Shown here: one piece after another, positions 9,030 to 15,609 of the stretch
Layout of the letters: each line of letters starts with the position of its first letter
Numbering within the stretch: the first letter of the stretch is position 1
Assembly: GCA_023255355.1 (NCBI GenBank)
Contig: JALRIU010000073.1
Coordinates: 1 to 31,353, forward strand
Direction of reading: 5' to 3'
DNA: 31,353 nucleotides
Source: Pseudomonadales bacterium
Lineage (GTDB): Bacteria > Pseudomonadota > Gammaproteobacteria > Pseudomonadales > JAHEIH01
Translations under genes and position numbers: made by a program
Notes under the pieces: generated by a model
What the model was told of the DNA's origin: nothing
Databases searched by the model: none
The model's input: only the letters and a program-made list of their open reading frames with translations

Positions 9030-9647
9030 TTATAGATCAATACCACCGAATGACATGAAGCCTAACGCCATCAAGCCAACGGTGATGAAGGTAATACCCA
9101 AGCCCTGCAAACCTGCAGGAATATCGCTGTACTTGAGCTTTTCGCGAATACCCGCCAACGCAACAATAGCTAGCGCCCAGCCGGTACCAGAACCCGCGCC
9201 ATAGACGACAGATTCAGCAAAATTGTAATCGCGTTGCACCATGAACAAAGACGCACCCATAATGGCACAGTTTACAGTAATCAAAGGCAAGAACACACCC
9301 AACGCGTTGTAAAGTGCAGGGACGTACTTATCAAGGAACATTTCCATAATTTGCACGATTGCTGCGATAACGCCGATGTAACTCAACAAGCCCAAAAAGC
9401 TCAAATCCACGCTTGCCAATGCATCAACGCCAGTCCACGCAAGCGCGCCTTCAGCTAGTAAGCCGTGATAAATAACATTGTTAATAGGTACAGTAATTGT
9501 CAAAACAACAATGACAGCGATACCCAAACCTATGGCCGCCTCGATTTTTTTGGAAATCGCGATAAAAGTACACATGCCTAGGAAAAAGCCCAAGGCCATG
9601 TTCTCGATAAAAATCGAGCGAATGAACAAACTTAAATAGTGTTCCAT
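9030..9647 (-). CDS. nqrE: Na+-NQR subunit E
   Basis: Integral membrane subunit that with NqrD holds an iron-sulfur centre in the middle of the membrane. The 205-residue protein has about six membrane segments and the family-conserved MCTFIAISKK (Cys26) and VNCAIMGASLF (Cys127); these are the likely metal-ligand cysteines by comparison with NqrE proteins. It is slightly longer than the approximately 198 residues usual for Vibrio. GGAGG lies 8 nt before the ATG, and nqrD ends 3 nt upstream. NqrD and NqrE are distant homologues of each other; position after nqrD and before nqrF identifies this one. Confidence 0.97.
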   Translation of the reverse strand: MEHYLSLFIRSIFIENMALGFFLGMCTFIAISKKIEAAIGLGIAVIVVLTITVPINNVIYHGLLAEGALAWTGVDALASVDLSFLGLLSYIGVIAAIVQIMEMFLDKYVPALYNALGVFLPLITVNCAIMGASLFMVQRDYNFAESVVYGAGSGTGWALAIVALAGIREKLKYSDIPAGLQGLGITFITVGLMALGFMSFGGIDL

Positions 9648-9650
9648 CGA

Positions 9651-10313
9651 TTAAGCCTCCTTCACTGCACGCGTGTTGGGTGCAATTTTAAATTCAGACT
9701 CTTCAACTTGTTTTGGTTTGTATGCGCGAAGTGCCCAAATAAAGAAACCAATCAGGAAGAAAGCGCTTGGTGGCAATAACAGCATTCCATTAGGAACATA
9801 CCAGCCACCATCTTGGACCAAAGATAAAACTTCGATACCAAATAGCTTACCCGAACCAAAGAGTTCACGAACAAAACCGATTGTCATTAACACAAAGCTG
9901 TAACCCAAACCGTTAGCAATACCATCAATGAAACTTGGTAATGGCGGGTTTTTCATGGCAAATGCTTCAGCACGGCCCATTACGATACAGTTAGTGATAA
10001 TCAAACCGACGAATACCGACAGCTGTTTACTGATTTCAAAGGCATAAGCTTTCAAAAATTGGTCAACAACAATAACCAATGATGCAATGATAACCATCTG
10101 CACGATAATGCGAATTGAACTAGGTATTTGGCTTCGAATCATTGAAATCAATAAGTTCGAAAAAGCCGTAACAACGGTTACTGACAAAGACATAACCAAC
10201 GCCACTTTAAGGCTTGAGGTCACCGCCAATGCAGAACAAATACCTAAAATTTGAAGGGCGATGGGGTTGTTATCAACAACTGGACCCATCAACTGTTCTT
10301 TAAGCTTAGCCAT
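9651..10313 (-). CDS. nqrD: Na+-NQR subunit D
   Basis: Integral membrane partner of NqrE in the Na+ pump. The 220-residue protein has several membrane helices, with GICSALAVT (Cys26) and TNCIVMGRAEAF (Cys109) as the inverted-repeat pair expected to ligate the shared iron-sulfur centre. Near the C-terminus it carries GMLLLPPSAFFLIGFFIWALR, typical of NqrD/RnfE-type proteins. The context within nqrA-F excludes an Rnf assignment. GAGG lies 7 nt before the ATG, and only 2 nt separate it from the nqrC stop. Confidence 0.97.
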   Translation of the reverse strand: MAKLKEQLMGPVVDNNPIALQILGICSALAVTSSLKVALVMSLSVTVVTAFSNLLISMIRSQIPSSIRIIVQMVIIASLVIVVDQFLKAYAFEISKQLSVFVGLIITNCIVMGRAEAFAMKNPPLPSFIDGIANGLGYSFVLMTIGFVRELFGSGKLFGIEVLSLVQDGGWYVPNGMLLLPPSAFFLIGFFIWALRAYKPKQVEESEFKIAPNTRAVKEA

Positions 10314-10315
10314 AA

Positions 10316-11086
10316 TTACACCTCGCCATTACGCAATTTATTCAAGAATGGCTTGTAACCAAGCTCACCCATCCAAAACTGCACTAAATTAGTCACACCG
10401 CGGCTTGTCAATGTAGCTCCTGACAAACCATCCACTTGATAAGCAGCATCGGCAGATGAAGGATCAACATTGCCTTTAATAAGAGCGATGTTTACATTAC
10501 CGTCTTGATAAACCTGCTTACCAGGCCATAGTGCTTTCCAATTTGGGTTGTCAACCTCACCACCCAATCCAGGTGTTTCACCATGCTCGTAGAAACCGAT
10601 ACCTGCTACAGTGCTCGCATCATTTTCCAACGCAATAAAGCCATACAAAGTGCCCCACAAACCATAACCACGGATTGGAAGAATCACTTTATCCAAGCCT
10701 TGCTCATTTTTCACAAGATAGACAGTGGCGTATTGTTCCAAACGGATCAATTTAGCAGAATCTTCGTCAGCAGAAAGTTTGCGTGATAATTGCGGATCTT
10801 TAGCTGACTTGATTTGATCGTAGCTATCAACGTTGACGTCAGAGCTATATTCACCGGTGCTCAAATTGATCACACGTGCTTCAACAGCCTTAAATTGCTC
10901 TTCAACACTGACACCGTCTTGCAAAAGACCTGCCGCCGCCAAAATATTTGTTTTACGATCGAGAATTTGATTTTCGACCTGTTTAGACTTCAAGCTAACC
11001 GCTGCACCAGATACAACCAATGCACAGATAATGCAAAGCGCGACTGCAACCTGAAGGGTTTTACCAATAGAATCGTTACTAGCCAC
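10316..11086 (-). CDS. nqrC: Na+-NQR subunit C, covalent FMN carrier
   Basis: Membrane-anchored subunit with a periplasmic FMN-binding domain. The 256-residue protein has one N-terminal helix (about 11-30), then a soluble domain ending in DGLSGATLTSRG, where Thr225 is the residue expected to receive FMN from ApbE (SGAT-T motif). GETPGLGGEVDNPNW is another family hallmark. The start is a GTG with a strong GGAGG 7 nt upstream; GTGGCTAG overlaps the nqrB stop by 8 nt. Length matches the family. Confidence 0.97.
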   Translation of the reverse strand: MASNDSIGKTLQVAVALCIICALVVSGAAVSLKSKQVENQILDRKTNILAAAGLLQDGVSVEEQFKAVEARVINLSTGEYSSDVNVDSYDQIKSAKDPQLSRKLSADEDSAKLIRLEQYATVYLVKNEQGLDKVILPIRGYGLWGTLYGFIALENDASTVAGIGFYEHGETPGLGGEVDNPNWKALWPGKQVYQDGNVNIALIKGNVDPSSADAAYQVDGLSGATLTSRGVTNLVQFWMGELGYKPFLNKLRNGEV

Positions 11087-12278
11087 GTGCCAACCTCCGC
11101 TTAATATTGGATTGAACCACGAAATGGTCGATCAAAGGTGCAAACAAATTCGAGAAAAGAATCGCCAGCATCATACCTTCTGGGAATGCTGGGTTTACCA
11201 CACGAATCAGCACAACCATTAAACCAATCAAGATACCGTAGAACCACTTGCCTTTATTTGTCATGGAAGCAGATACTGGATCAGTTGCCATAAAGATCAT
11301 ACCAAAGGCAAAACCACCCACTACCATATGCCAATACCAAGGCATAGCAAACATTGGATTAGTATCAGAACCAATAAAATTAAACAGTGTAGACAAGGCC
11401 ACCATGCCCAAGAACACACCGAATACGATACGCCATGCAGCAATGCCGGTACCTAACAACAACGCACCACCAAGCAAAATCGCCATGGTTGAAGTTTCAC
11501 CGTTAGAACCAGGTATAAAACCAAAGAAAGAGTTTGCCCAGCCAAACTGACTAGCCATGGCGTCAACACCTTGTGATGCTGCCACTGATAGAGGCGTCGC
11601 CATGGTGTAACCATCAACTGCCACCCATACTGCATCGCCTGACATAAACGTTGGATATGCAAAGAAAAGGAAAGCACGGCCTGTTAAGGCAGGGTTCAAG
11701 AAGTTTTTACCAGTACCACCAAAGACTTCTTTACCAACAACGATACCAAAGCTGATGCCTAGCGCAACAATCCACAAGGGCAATGTTGGAGGACAAGAAA
11801 GCGCAAATAGGATTGATGTAACAAAGAAACCTTCGTTCACTTCGTGACCACGCTTCATAGCAAACAATACTTCCCAGAAGCCGCCGACAACAAAAGTGAC
11901 AGCATAAATAGGAAGGAAGTACCAAAGACCATGCCAGAAGTTATCCCACGTACTATTTGGATCTAAGCCAGACAGCATAGTAATGAAACCTGAGCGCCAA
12001 CCTTCAATAGCAGCTGTTCCCAACTCAGCCATTGCGGTATTCGCTTGTAAGCCGACGTTGTACATTCCAAAGAACATAGCTGGAAACGCAGCAAACCAGA
12101 CGGTAATCATGATTCTTTTCAGATCAATACCATCGCGCACGTGTGCACTCGTTTTGGTGACTGATGAAGGTGAATAAAAAATGGTATCAACCGCTTCGTA
12201 AAGCGCGTACCAATTTTCATAACGACCACCCTTATGAAAGTGTGGTTCCATCGAATCTAATAATTTTCTTAAAGCCAT
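11079..12278 (-). CDS. nqrB: Na+-NQR subunit B, covalent FMN and riboflavin subunit
   Basis: Large membrane subunit that carries covalent FMN and takes part in ubiquinone reduction and Na+ translocation. The 399-residue protein has many membrane helices, plus GKEVFGGTGKNFLNPALTGRAF and a long C-terminal FMATDPVSASMTNKGK stretch typical of NqrB/RnfD. The ApbE target is DGYTMATPLS at about residues 222-231, with Thr228 as the likely FMN-linked residue. The two positions after Tyr are Thr-Met here, while NqrC has Ser-Gly in the matching places. GAGGG lies 7 nt before the ATG, and nqrA ends 3 nt upstream. Confidence 0.97.
   Translation of the reverse strand: MALRKLLDSMEPHFHKGGRYENWYALYEAVDTIFYSPSSVTKTSAHVRDGIDLKRIMITVWFAAFPAMFFGMYNVGLQANTAMAELGTAAIEGWRSGFITMLSGLDPNSTWDNFWHGLWYFLPIYAVTFVVGGFWEVLFAMKRGHEVNEGFFVTSILFALSCPPTLPLWIVALGISFGIVVGKEVFGGTGKNFLNPALTGRAFLFFAYPTFMSGDAVWVAVDGYTMATPLSVAASQGVDAMASQFGWANSFFGFIPGSNGETSTMAILLGGALLLGTGIAAWRIVFGVFLGMVALSTLFNFIGSDTNPMFAMPWYWHMVVGGFAFGMIFMATDPVSASMTNKGKWFYGILIGLMVVLIRVVNPAFPEGMMLAILFSNLFAPLIDHFVVQSNIKRRLARG
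11094..11098 (-). promoter_or_regulatory. Shine-Dalgarno for the GTG start of nqrC
   Basis: GGAGG on the minus strand, 7 nt before GTG 11086 and inside the end of nqrB. It decides for a GTG start in a gene with no ATG near its 5' end. Confidence 0.6.
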
Positions 12279-12281
12279 GGA

Positions 12282-13619
12282 TTAACCCTCTTTCTCAATA
12301 CGAGTTAAATTTTCACGAAGAATCGGGCCGTATTCATATTTGCTCTGACACACATAGGTGCACAGCGCCAAATCTTCTTCGTCCAATTCCAAGCAACCCA
12401 GTAATTGAGCTGTAGCAGTATCACCAACGATTAACGAACGCAATAATTGCGTTGGTAGAACATCGAGAGGAACAACTTTCTCATAAGAACCCATTGGTAC
12501 CATGGCTCGTTCAGAACCATTGGTATTCGTGGTGTATGAAAAAAGTTTTGACGGCATCAATTTTGATAGGTAAATACGCAGCATAGAGTGCTTATCAGCA
12601 CCTGGCGACAACCAACCCATAAACTCACGATGGGTACCTTCCAACAAGACACTTACTTGCAAATCATAACGACCCAAATAGGCAAGCGCACCACGCGTTG
12701 TGCGTCCGGCCAAGACAGAACCTGAAATAACACGGTTATCACCGGCCTTCATTTGTCCTGCGGTCAACTCATCCAAGTTTGCACCTAGGCGAGTACGAAT
12801 TAAACGAGGTTGCTCAACCTGAGGACCAGCGAGAGAAATCACGCGATCAGTGAACAATTTACCTTCAAGGAATAATTTACCGACAGCAATGGTGTCTTGA
12901 TAGTTAATCGTCCATGCTTGACGGCTAGCACTAACTGGCGCCAAGTAATGAATATGGGTGCCTGGCAAGCCTGCAGGATGTGGACCAGAGAACTCTGCAC
13001 TTCGTACATTGCTTGGAAGATCAAGCTGACTTCCTGGCGCACTACAAACAAACGTTTCGCCATCAGTCAAACGACTTAACACCTGCACACCAGCTTTAAA
13101 GGCTTCAGTCTGCTCAGCAATAACAACATTTGGATTGGCAGCCAGCGGACGCGTATCCATAGCATTAACAAACACAGCACTTGGCTGCGCATCTAGCGCA
13201 GGAACTTTGCTAAATGGACGAGCACGTAATGCCGTCCACAAACCAGACTTCACCAAATTATCAACGACGCTTGCACGTGACAGACTAGCAAGGTCTGCTG
13301 CTGAATAGGTATCAAATTGAACGTATTCATCTTCCTCAACGTCGATAACGACAGATTGTAGAACACGTTTTTCACCACGATTAATTGCTGAAACAACACC
13401 AGTAGCTGGCGCAGTGTAAATAACACCTTCAGTTTTCTTGTCTGCAAAAATCGCTTGACCTGTGGTAACCCGATCTCCCTCTTTTACCAGCATTGTTGGC
13501 TTCATACCAACATAATCGAAGCCTACTAAAGCAACACTACGTGCCTTAGGACCCTCGCTGATAACTTGATCAGGGGCACCGGAGATGGGTAAATCCAAAC
13601 CCCGTTTGATCTTGATCAT
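12282..13619 (-). CDS. nqrA: Na+-NQR subunit A
   Basis: Peripheral subunit at the ubiquinone side of the pump; first gene of nqrABCDEF-apbE-nqrM. The 445-residue protein begins IKIKRGLDLPISGAP, the classic NqrA opening, and continues with VGFDYVGMKPTMLVKEGDRVTTGQ (a lipoyl/barrel-sandwich-like fold) and the FSGPHPAGLPGTHIHYL motif near the middle. No membrane helix is evident. An in-frame GTG at 13631 would add four residues; ATG 13619 fits the family, with AAAGG 11 nt upstream. The operon's upstream region (13620-13839) holds a leader hairpin and a possible promoter. Confidence 0.97.
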   Translation of the reverse strand: MIKIKRGLDLPISGAPDQVISEGPKARSVALVGFDYVGMKPTMLVKEGDRVTTGQAIFADKKTEGVIYTAPATGVVSAINRGEKRVLQSVVIDVEEDEYVQFDTYSAADLASLSRASVVDNLVKSGLWTALRARPFSKVPALDAQPSAVFVNAMDTRPLAANPNVVIAEQTEAFKAGVQVLSRLTDGETFVCSAPGSQLDLPSNVRSAEFSGPHPAGLPGTHIHYLAPVSASRQAWTINYQDTIAVGKLFLEGKLFTDRVISLAGPQVEQPRLIRTRLGANLDELTAGQMKAGDNRVISGSVLAGRTTRGALAYLGRYDLQVSVLLEGTHREFMGWLSPGADKHSMLRIYLSKLMPSKLFSYTTNTNGSERAMVPMGSYEKVVPLDVLPTQLLRSLIVGDTATAQLLGCLELDEEDLALCTYVCQSKYEYGPILRENLTRIEKEG

Positions 13620-13656
13620 TTGTATGTACACCTTTATAGGTTAGTTTGCCGAGTAG

Positions 13657-13682
13657 TGGAATGCGGTTCAGACGCCATTCCA
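13657..13682 (-). promoter_or_regulatory. Hairpin in the nqr leader
   Basis: TGGAATG and CATTCCA (13657-13663 and 13676-13682) form a 7-bp stem. A further CG/CG pair sits beyond a one-base bulge, and the loop has 7 nt. It lies about 40 nt before the nqrA ATG. It has no U-run and does not cover the ribosome binding site, so it may affect RNA stability or mean nothing. The pairing is seen; any role is inferred. Confidence 0.3.
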
Positions 13683-13744
13683 ACTATTTGCACGCATTTA
13701 GAAGCGCGACTTTAGAACACAAAACAGGCACAGTTCATGAACCC

Positions 13745-13750
13745 AGTATA
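13745..13750 (-). promoter_or_regulatory. Possible -10 element of the nqr operon
   Basis: TATACT on the minus strand matches TATAAT at 5 of 6 positions and lies about 126 nt before nqrA. The -35 position 17 nt upstream reads TTTCTG, a poor match, so an activator or another start site is possible. No better pair is visible in the 268-base nqrA-gap spacer (13620-13887). Confidence 0.3.
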
Positions 13751-13839
13751 TGCGGAGCGGAATGATACAGAAAAGACTGACTATTTACCACCAATGCAGT
13801 TGATAAATGACAATAAATAAATACAAATAAAAGGATTTG

Positions 13840-13868
13840 AGCAGGGATATAAACCCCTGCTTTTATTA
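13840..13868 (-). terminator. Stem-loop after gap, possible terminator
   Basis: AGCAGGG (13840-13846) pairs with CCCTGCT (13855-13861) around an 8-nt loop, 27 nt past the gap stop codon. On the minus strand the stem is followed by CAAATCCTTTT, an imperfect U-tract. On the plus strand it runs into TTTATT. It probably ends gap transcription and shields the nqr promoter, but the U-run is not canonical. A second small AT-rich inverted repeat (ATTAGA/TCTAAT) lies next to it. Confidence 0.45.
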
Positions 13869-13887
13869 GAGATTTCTAATCTAGCAA

Positions 13888-15354
13888 TTAAGCCTTAGGA
13901 TAGACCGCATAATTGACACCGGCCATTTGCTCGACAATACGATGAACCTGACAACTATAGCCAAACTCATTGTCATACCAACAATACAAAACCGCCGTTT
14001 TACCATTAACTATGGTTGCTTCAGCATCAAAGATACAGGCGCTTCTGCTACCGACAAAATCGCTGGATACCACTTCATGCGAATTGGAATAATCGATTTG
14101 CTTACGCAAATCCGAATACACTGCGACATTGCGCATATACTCGTTCATTTCTTCAACAGTGGTCGCTGTATTAAGGTTTAGCTTCAAAATTGCCATTGAA
14201 ACGTTTGGTGTAGGAACACGAATCGCATTACCCGTTAATTTACCCTCAAACTGAGGCAAAACTTTAGCAACCGCTTTGGCAGCGCCTGTTTCAGTAATAA
14301 CCATGTTCAGTGGCGCACTGCGACCACGACGATTACCTTTGTGATAATTATCAATTAAGTTCTGGTCGTTGGTGTAAGAGTGCACGGTTTCTACGTGGCC
14401 ATTTTCTATTCCAAATCGTTCCTCCAACGCTTTTAAAGGAGGGACGATAGCATTAGTGGTACATGAAGCCGCTGACAAAATGTTATCCGCATCGTCGATA
14501 GTATTGTTATTAACACCAAACACAATATTTTTGATATTGCCCTTTCCAGGAGCAGTCAACAATACCTTAGCCACGCCTTGAGCATTTAAGTGACGCCCAA
14601 GACCTGCCTCATCACGCCACACACCTGTATTATCAATAACAATAGCATTATTGATTCCATAGCTCGTGTAGTCGACATCTTCAGGAGCCGAAGAGTAAAT
14701 AACTTTAATTTCGTTACCATTAGCTACGATGGTTGAGTTTTCCTCGTCAACTCGAATAGTCCCTTTAAAAGGACCATGTACAGAGTCACGGCGTAACAGA
14801 CTGGCACGTTTATGAAGATCTTTCTCAGCCCCGCCCTTGCGAACCACAATGGCACGCAATCGCAGCGTTTCTCCGCCACCCGCTTTTTCAATCAACAGGC
14901 GAGCCAGTAATCGACCGATACGACCAAAGCCATACAAAACAATATCTCTAGGCTTTTCTAGAGCACGGCGCTGGTTACCAATCAGGTCACTAAGCTCAGC
15001 GCGCAAGAAATCATGCGGATCAGGTGCTGAGGTTTGCTTTAAAGATTCGAATTTTGTTGCTAAACGACCGATATCAATATGTGACATACCAATATCTAAA
15101 TCAGCCAAGGCGACCAACAAAGGATAGGTTTCAAATTCAGACAATTCACTACCAGTAATCTGACGCGCGGCACGGTGAATTTTCATGATTTCTAAGACCG
15201 ATTTTCCAACGATATCGCGGCCATAGACATAAACTTTGGCGCTTGATTTACGGTAGAGCTTGCCAACCAATGGAATCATTCGCTCGGCGAGTTCCTCGCG
15301 CTCTTTCCAGTCTATAAAATAGTTATCAGGACGTTCTCTTTTTTGCTCTGTCAA
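13888..15354 (-). CDS. gap: Long-form glyceraldehyde-3-phosphate dehydrogenase
   Basis: Phosphorylating GAPDH of glycolysis/gluconeogenesis. The 488-residue protein has an N-terminal extension of about 135 residues with no motif I recognise, then a full GAPDH core: LYGFGRIGRLLARLL for nucleotide binding, the active-site SAASCTTN (Cys298) and the catalytic His325 in TVHSYTNDQN, and the C-terminal WYDNEFGYS. The usual acidic residue at the end of the second strand (NAD 2'-OH contact) is not seen; RAIVVRKGGAEK stands there, which might favour NADP. Long GAPDHs of this type adjoin mfd and nqr in Pseudomonas, as I recall (PA3001). The start is TTG 15354, 8 nt after GGAG; TTG 15360 is too close to it. 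Divergent from mfd, with HexR-like sites between. Confidence 0.93.
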   Translation of the reverse strand: MTEQKRERPDNYFIDWKEREELAERMIPLVGKLYRKSSAKVYVYGRDIVGKSVLEIMKIHRAARQITGSELSEFETYPLLVALADLDIGMSHIDIGRLATKFESLKQTSAPDPHDFLRAELSDLIGNQRRALEKPRDIVLYGFGRIGRLLARLLIEKAGGGETLRLRAIVVRKGGAEKDLHKRASLLRRDSVHGPFKGTIRVDEENSTIVANGNEIKVIYSSAPEDVDYTSYGINNAIVIDNTGVWRDEAGLGRHLNAQGVAKVLLTAPGKGNIKNIVFGVNNNTIDDADNILSAASCTTNAIVPPLKALEERFGIENGHVETVHSYTNDQNLIDNYHKGNRRGRSAPLNMVITETGAAKAVAKVLPQFEGKLTGNAIRVPTPNVSMAILKLNLNTATTVEEMNEYMRNVAVYSDLRKQIDYSNSHEVVSSDFVGSRSACIFDAEATIVNGKTAVLYCWYDNEFGYSCQVHRIVEQMAGVNYAVYPKA

Positions 15355-15362
15355 AATCAATT

Positions 15363-15366
15363 CTCC
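15363..15366 (-). promoter_or_regulatory. Shine-Dalgarno deciding the TTG start of gap
   Basis: GGAG on the minus strand, 8 nt before TTG 15354 and only 2 nt before TTG 15360. Spacing favours 15354. No ATG occurs in frame near the start. Confidence 0.5.
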
Positions 15367-15420
15367 GTGAAAGCATAGATTTTTAAGGATTATTTATGTG
15401 CAGTGTTTTAGTTTTAAACA

Positions 15421-15449
15421 ATTATGGTCTAGCACAACGTATCGCACAA
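15421..15449 (-). promoter_or_regulatory. Predicted gap promoter
   Basis: On the minus strand TTGTGC (15444-15449) and CATAAT (15421-15426) are spaced by 17 bp. The -10 matches 5 of 6 positions and the -35 only 3 of 6, which would fit an activated promoter. The predicted transcript start is near 15414, giving a leader of about 60 nt. Confidence 0.4.
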
Positions 15450-15465
15450 GTTTCTGACCCAAACC

Positions 15466-15480
15466 TGTAATTTTGCTACT
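15466..15480. promoter_or_regulatory. HexR-like operator, site 1
   Basis: TGTAATTTTGCTACT agrees at 13 of 15 positions with TGTARTWWWAYTACA, the gammaproteobacterial HexR operator as I remember it. It lies just upstream of the predicted gap -35. HexR senses 2-keto-3-deoxy-6-phosphogluconate and controls central carbon genes. The identification is inferred from the match and from the neighbouring gap gene; hexR itself is not in the window. Confidence 0.4.
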
Positions 15481-15491
15481 CAAGAACGCGA

Positions 15492-15507
15492 TTGGTAACG
15501 TTAACAA
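15492..15507. promoter_or_regulatory. Imperfect 16-bp palindrome between gap and mfd
   Basis: TTGGTAACGTTAACAA is symmetric at 14 of 16 positions around a perfect TAACGTTA core. It abuts HexR-like site 2 directly. It also approaches the TTGT-N8-ACAA form given for HexR in Pseudomonas, with one mismatch. It could be part of the same operator or a separate regulator's site. Confidence 0.35.
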
Positions 15508-15522
15508 TGTAAAATTACTACA
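15508..15522. promoter_or_regulatory. HexR-like operator, site 2
   Basis: TGTAAAATTACTACA matches TGTARTWWWAYTACA at 14 of 15 positions and has perfect TGTA/TACA outer arms. Its centre is 42 bp from that of site 1, so both would lie on the same face of the helix. It falls between the predicted gap and mfd promoters. Confidence 0.45.
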
Positions 15523-15553
15523 CTCTTTAAGTCGATTTTGAAGTCCAGAACAA

Positions 15554-15582
15554 TGGAGATATGCCTAGCGAATAGGTAGAAT
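15554..15582 (+). promoter_or_regulatory. Predicted mfd-csiV promoter
   Basis: TGGAGA (15554-15559, 4 of 6) and TAGAAT (15577-15582, 5 of 6) are spaced by 17 bp. The transcript would start near 15589, giving a leader of about 20 nt before mfd. Confidence 0.45.
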
Positions 15583-15609
15583 GCTCACTTTTGTAAATAT
15601 AGAGAAAAC

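Noticed and set aside
13733..13742. Perfect 10-bp palindrome GTTCATGAAC near the predicted nqr start point
   Set aside because: A 10-bp palindrome is expected about once per kilobase by chance, and I know no regulator for it.
13800..13813. FNR/Anr-like box upstream of nqr (TTGATAAATGACAA)
   Set aside because: The first half is perfect, but the second matches only 3 of 5 positions, and it does not sit at a usual activator distance from the weak predicted promoter.
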